A stretch of 64,000 bases of DNA from an uncultured Clostridia bacterium (GTDB lineage: Bacteria; Bacillota; Clostridia; TANB77; CAG-508): contig CAKPKQ010000002.1 in the NCBI GenBank assembly GCA_934167305.1, positions 1-64,000 of the forward strand, read 5' to 3'. The first letter of the stretch is position 1. Each line of letters starts with the position of its first letter. Made by a program: the position numbers and the translations under genes. Below are positions 1 to 7,227 of this stretch, in pieces. Below the pieces are notes generated by a model. It was not told the DNA's origin. It ran no database searches and was given only the letters and a program-made list of their open reading frames with translations.

Positions 1-270
1 ATAAAATGATATTTCTCTCGAAACCTCTCTGTTCCCTTCTTTCTGAACTGTTCGAATTTTTCGAATAGTTCGATTTTTTTCTAATTCATGTGTTTCAAAA
101 ATCTCTTTTAAATGATAATTTATTGTATTTACTTCTACCTCAAATAATTTTGACATTGATTTTTGAGTTAACTAAAAATCTTCATTATCATATAAGACTT
201 CTACAGAAATATTATCATTGTTTTGACTTTGATATACGATTAAACCTTTTAACTTCTCTATTGGATTCAT
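1..270 (-). pseudogene. RhuM-family gene, in-frame stop, partial at left edge
   Basis: Reading leftwards from the ATG at 270 (preceded by GAGAGG) gives an N terminus typical of the virulence RhuM family: a short strand-rich start, then a DNA-binding-like segment with LTQKSMSKLFEVEVNTI and later NRTIRKIRTVQKEGNREVSR. Codon 33 is TAG (172-174), exactly where the family normally has Trp (x-W-L-T/S-Q), so a TGG to TAG change is the simplest reading. The frame continues open after the stop to the window edge. RhuM proteins are linked to mobile islands and have no settled function. TAG is an ordinary stop for several genes here, so recoding is unlikely. It is either a pseudogene or a sequencing error. 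The family call rests on remembered motifs. Confidence 0.7.
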
Positions 271-355
271 ATTTACCTCTCTATAACTTGTAATTTGCAA
301 AATTAATCCGCTCCTAGCTATTATTTTTTATTTTTTACGAAACGCCCCAACTTCG

Positions 356-403
356 TATAGAATGTAATAAAATTTATTTTAATAAATTTTATTACATTCT
401 ATA
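356..403. repeat. Long perfect AT-rich hairpin
   Basis: Two 23-nt perfectly complementary arms (356-378 and 381-403) are separated by only TT. There is no U-tract on either side, so it is not a standard terminator. It abuts a GC-rich structured block and may be a boundary of that element or a small mobile palindrome. Confidence 0.75.
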
Positions 404-600
404 AACTCGCCGGTCCCCACCCGTAACTTTCTAAAAAAATAAAAACCAATAGCTTCACGCTACTATATATCAATTTGTTTTGAGACTTTTTTGAAAAATT
501 ACGGCCTGACAGCCCTTTGAGGCGGGGAATACCCGTTAGCCTGGAGGGTCTAATTTTGAAAAAATGCTCTCAAAAATAAATTGATTACAATTATATTTGT
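404..600. ncRNA. Candidate structured non-coding RNA
   Basis: In otherwise AT-rich intergenic DNA two GC-rich islands stand out: 406-427 (CGCCGGTCCCCACCCGTAAC) and about 513-560. The second lies at the tip of a long imperfect stem: ATCAATTTGTTTTGAGA near 470-486 pairs with TCTCAAAAATAAATTGAT near 568-585. Inside it CCC/GGG and AGGC/GCCT pairs enclose a CGGGGAATACCCG hairpin. A small TAGC-TTCAC-GCTA hairpin sits between the islands. I see no ORF. The layout recalls large structured clostridial RNAs such as the raiA motif, but I cannot confirm a family or the strand. Confidence 0.4.
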
Positions 601-630
601 GATATAAATTACTAGTTATCTTTACCTTCT

Positions 631-680
631 TCTTTAAATCTTTTGAATAATAGTGCTTATCTACACAGTGTAAATTTCCA
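631..680 (-). pseudogene. Remnant copy of the acetyltransferase tail of the queH fusion gene
   Basis: This 50-nt stretch matches 1199-1248, the end of the downstream-read queH fusion gene, with about 7 mismatches. Read on the minus strand it gives GNLHCVDKHYYSKDLK against GNLHCTDMYYYSKHLK in the intact gene. Nothing else of the gene is present, so this is a decayed relic of a duplicated gene end. Confidence 0.7.
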
Positions 681-700
681 CTTTTGATTTTTCATTTATA

Positions 701-734
701 ATTTTTCGTAGCGGAGCACATTGTGTTCCATTAC
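701..734 (+). repeat. Dispersed hairpin repeat, copy 1
   Basis: The sequence TTTTTCGTAGCGGAGCACA then TTGTGTTCC forms a short hairpin just beyond the cdd stop. A copy in opposite orientation lies at 55916-55949. It could act as a bidirectional transcript end, or it may be a small repeat family. Confidence 0.6.
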
Positions 735-1153
735 TAATTATTATTATATCTCTTATCTCCCCACCAATTAGGTAATACTTCTGACAATTTAATGGTTGTT
801 CTTGTTTCATAATCAGTCAATATTTCCATATCTTTATTATCTCTATCCAATTGCATTAAAAATTCTCTACAAGCTCCACATGGCATTCCACCATTATGTG
901 GAGGATTATCTCTAAATGCAATTAATCTTTTAATTTTAGTTTTTCCTGTATTTATATACATATTCAATGCAGCTACCCTTTCTGCACATAAATTCATAAC
1001 TCCACTAGCACTTTCAATACAAAAGCCTGTAAAAATCTCACCATCTTCGCTTTCAACAGCTGACACAACGTGATGTGCAACTATAAATGGTGATACTTCT
1101 ACTTTATGATATTCAACCTTTGCTTTATTATACATTTTCTCCCATATATCCAT
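734..1153 (-). CDS. cdd: Cytidine deaminase family protein
   Basis: This 139-residue protein has the zinc-dependent cytidine deaminase signature: C56-A-E58 (zinc ligand and catalytic Glu) and P91-C92-G-A-C95 (the other two zinc ligands). Family members deaminate cytidine or deoxycytidine to uridine for pyrimidine salvage in the cytosol; blasticidin-S-deaminase-like relatives have the same motifs and similar length, so substrate is not certain. GGAG lies about 9 nt before the ATG. It is the last gene of a minus-strand run behind the queH fusion with a 21-nt gap, so co-transcription is likely. The stop is TAG. Confidence 0.85.
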   Translation of the reverse strand: MDIWEKMYNKAKVEYHKVEVSPFIVAHHVVSAVESEDGEIFTGFCIESASGVMNLCAERVAALNMYINTGKTKIKRLIAFRDNPPHNGGMPCGACREFLMQLDRDNKDMEILTDYETRTTIKLSEVLPNWWGDKRYNNN

Positions 1154-1174
1154 ATAATTATTCTCCTTTATAAA

Positions 1175-2230
1175 TTAGTATTTATCATTCACTTTATTCT
1201 TTAAATGTTTTGAATAATAGTACATATCAGTGCAGTGTAAATTTCCATCCCATAATTCTTCTTCATAATTATCTATAAAGAAATTTTTTATTGTTTTTTC
1301 ATATCTATCAAAACCTTGTTTTACATAGAATGGAATATTATTTTCTGTTGTTCCAACTATCATCTTATTATATTTTTGTTTATAATTATCGCATAAATAT
1401 TTTAGCATTTTTTTAGCATAACCTTTGCATCTATACTTTTCTTCTGTTGCAATATTTTTTAATTCACATGTATCATTATCTACTTTAGTTACAACGGCAA
1501 CACAGGCAACTTCATTTTTGTAAGTTAAAACAAATAAATCGCCATCTACTAAATACTGTCTAATTAACTTTTCACTTGGATCTGCCTCAAGCAGTAAATT
1601 CATATATTGTTCTTTGTTTTCTCTTTCTTTTCTTATAACAACGCTTCGTTCAACAGGTAAGAATTCAAATCCTTCTGGTAATTTTACTTCTACTTTGTTG
1701 TGGTCGTCATTTGGAATCGGTTCTGAAAATACACAACCACAGTATTTTTGCATGTATAGTCCTAGTTCTCGTGCTTTGGCTTGTCCTTCTCTGAAGCCTA
1801 CTCTAAAGTCTCTGTATAAAAAGTCTAATTCATATTTTTTTGCTATTTCTTCTAGTATTTGTTTTAGTTCTTCATGTTTTTGATATGGGCTTACAAATAA
1901 TGTAGTAGTAATTGTGTCAAATCCGTGTTCTTTTGCATATTTTGCAGTTTGCTCTAGTCTAACTCTATAGCAATAATCTGTACATCTTGTTTTTAAGTTT
2001 CCTATTACATTTTTGCAAAATTTATCTAATCCATATTCTTCTTCAAATATTGCTTGTACTCCTATGCTTTGTGTATATTCTTTTAAGCAGTCTCTTCTTG
2101 CTTTATACTCCATATATGGATGTATGTTTGGGTTATACCAATATACTGTTGGCTCTATCCCTTCGTTTCTTAAACTGTCTATACAATATACACTACATGG
2201 TGCACAACAAGTGTGCATTAAAAGTTTCAT
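1175..2230 (-). CDS. queH: Epoxyqueuosine reductase QueH fused to a GNAT acetyltransferase
   Basis: Residues 1-175 are a complete QueH (DUF208) domain: H6-T-C8-C9-A-P-C12 at the start, C83 and C87 in the middle, and Y-C164-G-C166 at the end, the cysteines expected to bind the Fe-S cluster and metal. QueH reduces epoxyqueuosine to queuosine at the tRNA wobble position, the last step of the pathway. Residues about 190-345 are a GNAT domain with the acetyl-CoA loop R268-C-K-G-Y-A273. QueH is usually a stand-alone protein of about 180-220 residues, so the fusion is unusual; the acetyl acceptor is unknown. The tail of this gene is duplicated as a relic at 631-680. No other queuosine genes are in the window. 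Confidence 0.88.
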   Translation of the reverse strand: MKLLMHTCCAPCSVYCIDSLRNEGIEPTVYWYNPNIHPYMEYKARRDCLKEYTQSIGVQAIFEEEYGLDKFCKNVIGNLKTRCTDYCYRVRLEQTAKYAKEHGFDTITTTLFVSPYQKHEELKQILEEIAKKYELDFLYRDFRVGFREGQAKARELGLYMQKYCGCVFSEPIPNDDHNKVEVKLPEGFEFLPVERSVVIRKERENKEQYMNLLLEADPSEKLIRQYLVDGDLFVLTYKNEVACVAVVTKVDNDTCELKNIATEEKYRCKGYAKKMLKYLCDNYKQKYNKMIVGTTENNIPFYVKQGFDRYEKTIKNFFIDNYEEELWDGNLHCTDMYYYSKHLKNKVNDKY

Positions 2231-2232
2231 TT

Positions 2233-3894
2233 TTATATCCTTTCTAATTTATATATATATAAGTTATTAAAAGTATTAACCTTTTTGTATTTTACATCAA
2301 CATCATAATGTTCTTTTATAAATAGAACTATATTTTCTATATAATTTGAATATTGTTTTCCAGACCAATTTACATCTCCATCTATTAAATATACATTTTC
2401 TTTTAATAAATCTAAAAATGTACCATCTAAATTGTATCTTTCCTTGAAATCATAGTAATTTTGTGTATACACATCCCATCCACCCATTGCTCTTAAGTTT
2501 GAAAAAGCAGATTTTGGTGGCATTTCATATACTGAATAAGCCCAATATCTGTGTTGTAATGAAGGAATAGTATATAGATATACATTTTCTTTATGCTGAT
2601 TAGTGTATTCAATTAGTTGTTTATAATTTGAAAATGAATTCAATTTATAATTGTAATTATATTTACTTCCAAATGCGCTAGTTGCAAATATTAATATCAA
2701 TATTGTTGTAATTGCTATTGAATTTAAACTATATTGATTGTTTTTTGCTAATTGTAAATTATATAACATTAACATTGTACCTGCTATATATTCTGGTATT
2801 ACAACTCTTAACATAGCTCTATTTAAAACAATAAATAGAACATGAATAGCTATTGTGGTTAATGCAATTAATATATTTATATTTCGATTTTCTTTTTTTA
2901 ATATACTAATTAATAATACACTAAAAAACATTATCGTTATATATGTGTTTGTATTTATTAATCCATTTTTTAAATCTTTGCATATTTCTTTTACATCTAA
3001 TTCTAAATTAGAACCATTACCATTCTGCTTTTTGTAGTCAATAATTTCTTGTAAGTTTTGTTTATTATATACATTCTCATCTCCTGTATTAAATGTATAA
3101 AATAAATAATAATCATTTGGACTCCAGCCAATTTTGTCAAAAATTTCTTTATTATCATTATAGTTTGTATATGATAAATCCTGTAGCTGTGTTCTCAAGT
3201 AATTGTATTCTGTATATTGCTTATATGGTTCTTTAGAATATGCTATCATATTGGTAGCATATATAACTATTGTAATTATTATATATATTGCATATTGTTT
3301 TATTAGATTAATAGTTTGTTTTTGAAATTTGTATTTTATTAAATAATATAATAAATATATTCCCATAAAAGGTACAATTATTAATAAAGACTGTATTCTA
3401 GTCAATGTTCCAATTGAATATAAAATTATTGAAATAATTGTCCACTTTTTGTTTTTTTCTTCTAGGTTGTCTATTGTTATTAAAAATGCTGTTAATATTA
3501 ATAATGCTGATACTGAAGTGTACTGGATTAATAATAAAAGCGTTGTATAAAATACACTTGCAAAAATTGCATATATTAATATAAACATTGGATTTTTATG
3601 TTTTTTCAAAATTATATATCCAATTATTGTAAAACATATAAATTGCATTGCTAATAAAAATATTGTATGCCAATTTATTGCTGGAATAATTCTAAATAAT
3701 AATCCAATTAAAATACAAATTATTGGATGTATATATACTCCATGAATGTTATATGTTCCATCTAAGCCTGAATACAAATTATAAATTATAAAATCATCAA
3801 CCTGTTCATATTTTATATCAAACAAAATATTTACTATTGAAAATATAAATAAATTTATTAATATAATTATCCACAATGTATTATTTTTCTTCAT
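2233..3894 (-). CDS. Polytopic membrane protein, possible GT-C glycosyltransferase
   Basis: This 553-residue protein has about ten hydrophobic segments, beginning with one at residues 8-27, and a large C-terminal soluble part. Asp33-Asp34 sit in the first predicted outside loop, the place where lipid-dependent GT-C glycosyltransferases carry an acidic pair, and the overall shape fits that class. I do not recognise a specific family. Its ATG overlaps the last codons of ruvB by 14 nt, so it is probably translated by coupling in the same operon. Ile, Asn and Tyr content is very high, as expected for an AT-rich membrane gene. Confidence 0.6.
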   Translation of the reverse strand: MKKNNTLWIIILINLFIFSIVNILFDIKYEQVDDFIIYNLYSGLDGTYNIHGVYIHPIICILIGLLFRIIPAINWHTIFLLAMQFICFTIIGYIILKKHKNPMFILIYAIFASVFYTTLLLLIQYTSVSALLILTAFLITIDNLEEKNKKWTIISIILYSIGTLTRIQSLLIIVPFMGIYLLYYLIKYKFQKQTINLIKQYAIYIIITIVIYATNMIAYSKEPYKQYTEYNYLRTQLQDLSYTNYNDNKEIFDKIGWSPNDYYLFYTFNTGDENVYNKQNLQEIIDYKKQNGNGSNLELDVKEICKDLKNGLINTNTYITIMFFSVLLISILKKENRNINILIALTTIAIHVLFIVLNRAMLRVVIPEYIAGTMLMLYNLQLAKNNQYSLNSIAITTILILIFATSAFGSKYNYNYKLNSFSNYKQLIEYTNQHKENVYLYTIPSLQHRYWAYSVYEMPPKSAFSNLRAMGGWDVYTQNYYDFKERYNLDGTFLDLLKENVYLIDGDVNWSGKQYSNYIENIVLFIKEHYDVDVKYKKVNTFNNLYIYKLERI

Positions 3895-4888
3895 ATTGTA
3901 CTCCTATATGTTTATATGCTATTGGCATTGGTATTCTACCTCTAGCAGTTCTTGCTATAAACCCTATTTGAATCAAATATGGTTCATATACATCTTCTAC
4001 TGTTTCTGGCTCTTCGCCAATTGTTGTTGCTATAGTATCAATTCCTATTGGCCTTCCGTTATATTTTATAATCATTGTTTCTAATATTTTTCTGTCTATA
4101 TCATCTAATCCAACTTCATCTATTTCAAGTTTTCCAAGTGCTGTTTTTGCTATTTTTAATGTTATATTTCCATCACCTAATACTGCTGCATAATCTCTTA
4201 CTCTTCTTAATAACCTATTTGCAATTCTTGGTGTTCCTCTTGATCTTCTTGCAATTTCTATTGCTGCTTCTTCATCTATTTGTAAGTCTAATATGCTTGC
4301 TGACCTTTTTACTATTGTTGTTAAATCTTTAGTTTCATATAATTCTAAATGGTTTATTATTCCGAATCTGTCTCTTAAAGGTGTTGCTAATGCTCCTGCT
4401 CTAGTTGTTGCACCTATTAATGTAAATTTAGGTAAATCCAGCCTAATAGACCTTGCACTTGGCCCTTTTCCTATCATTATGTCTAATGTATAATCTTCTA
4501 AGGCTGGATATAATATTTCTTCTACACTTTTATTTAGTCTATGTATTTCATCTATAAACAACACATCAAATTCTGATAGATTGGTTAATAGTGCTGCTAA
4601 ATCTCCTGGTTTTTCTATTGCTGGACCAGAAGTTATTTTTATATTTGAGTTCATTTCATTTGATATTATGTTAGCAAGTGTAGTTTTTCCTAGTCCTGGA
4701 GGGCCATATAGTAAAACATGATCAAGAGGCTCCCCTCTTTTTTTGGCAGCCTCTATATATATTTTCATATTGTTTTTTACTTTGTCTTGTCCAATATATT
4801 CATCTAACGTTTTTGGTCTTAAGGAATTTTCTACTCTCTCTTCTTGTATGTCTTCTAATTCTGGGCTTATTAGTCTTTCTTCTTCCAT
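3881..4888 (-). CDS. ruvB: Holliday junction branch migration ATPase RuvB
   Basis: The protein has 335 residues, the usual RuvB length. It carries Walker A G62-P-P-G-L-G-K-T-T70, Walker B D113-E-I-H116, the sensor segment GATTRAG and a C-terminal winged helix (GRIPMPIAYKH near the end). RuvB hexamers drive branch migration of Holliday junctions with RuvA and RuvC during recombination. No ruvA or ruvC lies next to it, unlike the usual clostridial ruvCAB order. A GGAG-type site precedes ATG 4888. The gene overlaps the start of the downstream membrane protein gene. Confidence 0.96.
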   Translation of the reverse strand: MEEERLISPELEDIQEERVENSLRPKTLDEYIGQDKVKNNMKIYIEAAKKRGEPLDHVLLYGPPGLGKTTLANIISNEMNSNIKITSGPAIEKPGDLAALLTNLSEFDVLFIDEIHRLNKSVEEILYPALEDYTLDIMIGKGPSARSIRLDLPKFTLIGATTRAGALATPLRDRFGIINHLELYETKDLTTIVKRSASILDLQIDEEAAIEIARRSRGTPRIANRLLRRVRDYAAVLGDGNITLKIAKTALGKLEIDEVGLDDIDRKILETMIIKYNGRPIGIDTIATTIGEEPETVEDVYEPYLIQIGFIARTARGRIPMPIAYKHIGVQYEEK

Positions 4889-4930
4889 CTTGCTCTCCTT
4901 GATTTATTATATAATTTATTGTTATATCTC

Positions 4931-4960
4931 TTGACTTTGTTATTATAATTAGAGTATAAT
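4931..4960 (+). promoter_or_regulatory. Strong sigma-A promoter for a small RNA
   Basis: TTGACT (4931-4936) and TATAAT (4955-4960) are separated by 18 nt. Transcription would start near 4967 and run to the terminator ending about 5060, with no convincing ORF. Confidence 0.65.
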
Positions 4961-4966
4961 AAAAAT

Positions 4967-5060
4967 AGGAAATGACAATTCCGTTAGATACGGTTTTGCC
5001 GATATAAATGTTAAATAAACCATTCAGCTCGGTCAAAAGTAGAATGGTTTATTTTTTTAT
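4967..5060 (+). ncRNA. Candidate antitoxin-like small RNA
   Basis: The stretch between the plus-strand promoter and an intrinsic terminator is about 95 nt long. It is complementary to the 3' end of the convergent peptide mRNA. Its 5' part (AGGAAATGACAATT, then ACGGTTTTGCC at 4990-5000) resembles the 5' part of the opposing transcript (TAGGAAATTGATAATT, ACGGTTTTGCC), so the two RNAs share a leader motif as an inverted repeat in DNA. This arrangement resembles type I toxin-antitoxin loci with convergent RNAs and a shared terminator. Confidence 0.45.
5013..5054. terminator. Bidirectional intrinsic terminator shared by convergent RNAs
   Basis: A 13-bp perfect stem (5013-5025 with 5042-5054) closes a 16-nt loop. 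It is followed by a T-rich tract on the plus strand and a weaker one on the minus strand. Confidence 0.75.
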
Positions 5061-5080
5061 TTATGTAGTTGCTTATTAAC

Positions 5081-5176
5081 TCAGTCCTTATACAGAACTG
5101 CTGTCAAGGCAACGTTTAATGTTAAAGATAATATTAAAATTATTATAAAAAATAGTATTACTTTAACCATAAACAT
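5081..5176 (-). CDS. 31-residue hydrophobic peptide, candidate type I toxin
   Basis: The peptide is one transmembrane helix with a short charged tail: M-F-M-V-K, a run of Ile/Leu/Phe, and the ending A-V-L-Y-K-D. AGGAGAGGTGGTG directly precedes ATG 5176 with good spacing; ATG 5170 is an in-frame alternative giving 29 residues. It has its own promoter (5252-5280) and ends at a terminator shared with a facing small RNA. Small single-helix peptides in this setting are typical of membrane-acting type I toxins, though I do not recognise the family. It could instead be an unrelated small membrane protein. Confidence 0.55.
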   Translation of the reverse strand: MFMVKVILFFIIILILSLTLNVALTAVLYKD

Positions 5177-5251
5177 CACCACCTCTCCTACGAAGATTCG
5201 TATAAATTGGTGGCAAAACCGTTCCACTAATTATCAATTTCCTATGTAATT

Positions 5252-5280
5252 ATTTTACAATATTCTTAAAAATATGTCTA
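5252..5280 (-). promoter_or_regulatory. Promoter for the small peptide mRNA
   Basis: On the minus strand TAGACA (5280-5275) and TAAAAT (5257-5252) are spaced by 17 nt. This gives an untranslated leader of about 65 nt containing the ACGGTTTTGCC motif. Confidence 0.55.
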
Positions 5281-5309
5281 TAGCATTATCAAACATTTAT
5301 AATTTTTCA

Positions 5310-6438
5310 TTATTTATCAGTTCTAATATTATCCTGATTTATATCTTCAATGTCCACTTCCTGTTTTACTCTAAAAATATCCTTATATCCAATTGCTATA
5401 ATTGCAATTACAAGAAGTGCAAATGATAAAGCTTTCCAGATTCCACTTTCTAATAATATTATTGCAAACATTCCAAATGTAGCTGTAAGTCCATACAAAA
5501 TTAGAACAGCTTGTTTTTGAGTATAACCTCTTTTCATTAGTCTATGATGTAAATGTCCTTTATCTGCTTTAAATACTGCTTTAATAGACTTACCTTTTAT
5601 AATTCTTCTTATTATTGCAAAAATTGTATCAAATATAGGAAGAGCTAATACTATTATTGGCGCTATAAGTACTAAAGCTGTATATGTTTTAGCAACACCT
5701 AAAATAGAAATTACAGCTAATGAAAATCCTAAAAAATTTGATCCAACATCTCCTATAAAAGTTTTTGCAGGACTAAAGTTAAATGGTAAAAATCCAACAA
5801 TCGAACCAGCTAATGCGGTTATTAGCAATATTGATATTAATGGTGATGATGGTGTTAATAAAAAGATTATTAATAAAGAAAAACACGAAATTAATGTAAT
5901 TCCTGATGATAATCCGTCTAATCCATCTATCAAGTTTATTGCATTTGTTATTCCAACAATCCAGCCAATTGTAATTATATATGAAAACCAATCATAGAAA
6001 AATATTTTATTATCTATAAAAGGTAAATTAATATTTTCTATTTTTATTCCACAAACAGCTACAACTATAGCAGCAGCTACCTGTGCAATTAGCTTAGCCC
6101 AACTTGGTATTCCTTTTGAATCATCAATATAACAAGTTATTCCTAAAACTATAATTCCAATTAAAAAGCCTAATAGTTTTAGCCAATACATGTTTTCTTC
6201 ATCAAATATGTTAATTGACCCTTCAAAGCTCATTACAATTAATAAGTAAATTGTAGATACTATAAATCCACAAATAACTGCTATTCCTCCGAAGTCTTGG
6301 CATTGGTTTTTTATTTACTCTTCTATCATTTGGTATATCTATTGCTCCAACCTTTTTTGCTAGTCTCATTGTATATGGTGTTAATACAAATGCAGTAATA
6401 AAAGCTAGTAAAAAAGCAATTGCTATATCTCCCCACAT
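5310..6438 (-). CDS. tagO: TagO/WecA-type undecaprenyl-phosphate GlcNAc-1-phosphate transferase, split by a +1 frameshift
   Basis: Two overlapping frames (6438-6223 and 6233-5310) together encode one polytopic transferase of 375 residues, the normal family length. Frame one ends the conserved K-P-M-P-R-L and runs off; omitting the C at 6291 gives P-M-P-R-L-G-G-I-A-V-I, the expected TagO/WecA motif. Later motifs are intact: the DDSKG pair of aspartates, NAINLIDGLDG, GDVGSN and HLHHR. The enzyme makes undecaprenyl-PP-GlcNAc at the membrane, the first step of wall teichoic acid synthesis, matching the tag/tar genes upstream. The disrupted codon 50 is CGG, the same codon as at the yabG frameshift. 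A programmed shift, a real mutation or an assembly error are all possible. Confidence 0.85.
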
Positions 6439-6459
6439 AGCTTGTCCTCCTTTTTATGC

Positions 6460-7155
6460 TTAATGTATTACCTCTATTGGATATTCCATAAATAATCCGC
6501 TTTCTATAACACCTGTAATTGATTTTATGTCTTCTTCTAATGTTTCATAAATTTCAACAAATTTTGTATCTAATATAACATTATTATTTTCTGTAAATAC
6601 TGGTCCATCCTTTTTTTGTGCTTTTCTTAGTACAGCTTCTGTAGCACCTAAGTCTAGTAGTGCTTCTCGTACGCTACTAACTGCTTCTGGATAAACTTCA
6701 ATTGGAATTGGCATTACTTTATTCAACTGATCAACTAATTTTGAATCATCTACTAAAATATATGTAATTCCTGCATTTACCATATTTAGTTTTTCTTTAA
6801 ATAAAGCTGCTCCTCTTCCTTTTATAATCCAATTATTGTTTTTATCAACCTCATCTGCTCCATCAAAAGCCCAGTCTGGTCGTTTTTCTAATATACTAAC
6901 TGTTGGAATATTTAAACTATGGCATAATGCTCTTATTTCATAAGAAGTAGGTATTGCTGTAATGTGTAATTCCTCTTCTTCAATTCTTTTAGCTATTTCT
7001 TTAATAGCTAAATATGATGTTGAACCTGAACCAAATCCTATTACATCTCCATCTTTAACTTTTAAAGCAATTTCTTTTGCTATTTTCTCCTTTTGTTCTT
7101 GATTCGATATGTTTGTTGGCTCAATTTCTTTTAAATTACTATTCATCCATTCCAT
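6460..7155 (-). CDS. rpiA: Ribose-5-phosphate isomerase A
   Basis: This 231-residue protein has the RpiA landmarks: the phosphate-binding GSGSTSYLAI, D-G-A-D-E-V-D with catalytic acids, and KGRGAALFKEK. It interconverts ribose 5-phosphate and ribulose 5-phosphate in the cytosolic pentose phosphate pathway. The N terminus carries about 15 extra residues before the usual start; AAAGGA lies about 10 nt before ATG 7155, so this start is kept, with ATG 7146 as an alternative. It lies between tyrS and tagO on the minus strand with short gaps, so it may be the penultimate gene of the long operon. Confidence 0.94.
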   Translation of the reverse strand: MEWMNSNLKEIEPTNISNQEQKEKIAKEIALKVKDGDVIGFGSGSTSYLAIKEIAKRIEEEELHITAIPTSYEIRALCHSLNIPTVSILEKRPDWAFDGADEVDKNNNWIIKGRGAALFKEKLNMVNAGITYILVDDSKLVDQLNKVMPIPIEVYPEAVSSVREALLDLGATEAVLRKAQKKDGPVFTENNNVILDTKFVEIYETLEEDIKSITGVIESGLFMEYPIEVIH

Positions 7156-7227
7156 ATTTTTTCATTCCTTTCTTTAGGTACAGATTTGACTTGAATACTG
7201 CCAAAATTCTAATTATTTTACAATCTT

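Noticed and set aside
172..174. TAG in the RhuM gene as a recoded (readthrough) codon
   Set aside because: TAG ends other intact genes here (cdd, deoD, pflB, the 32427 gene), so general reassignment is not supported.
90..293. Plus-strand frame of 67 residues
   Set aside because: It is antisense to the RhuM-family gene and has no ribosome site.
4800..5036. Minus-strand frame of 78 residues
   Set aside because: It overlaps the start of ruvB in another frame and the small RNA; it lacks a proper ribosome site.
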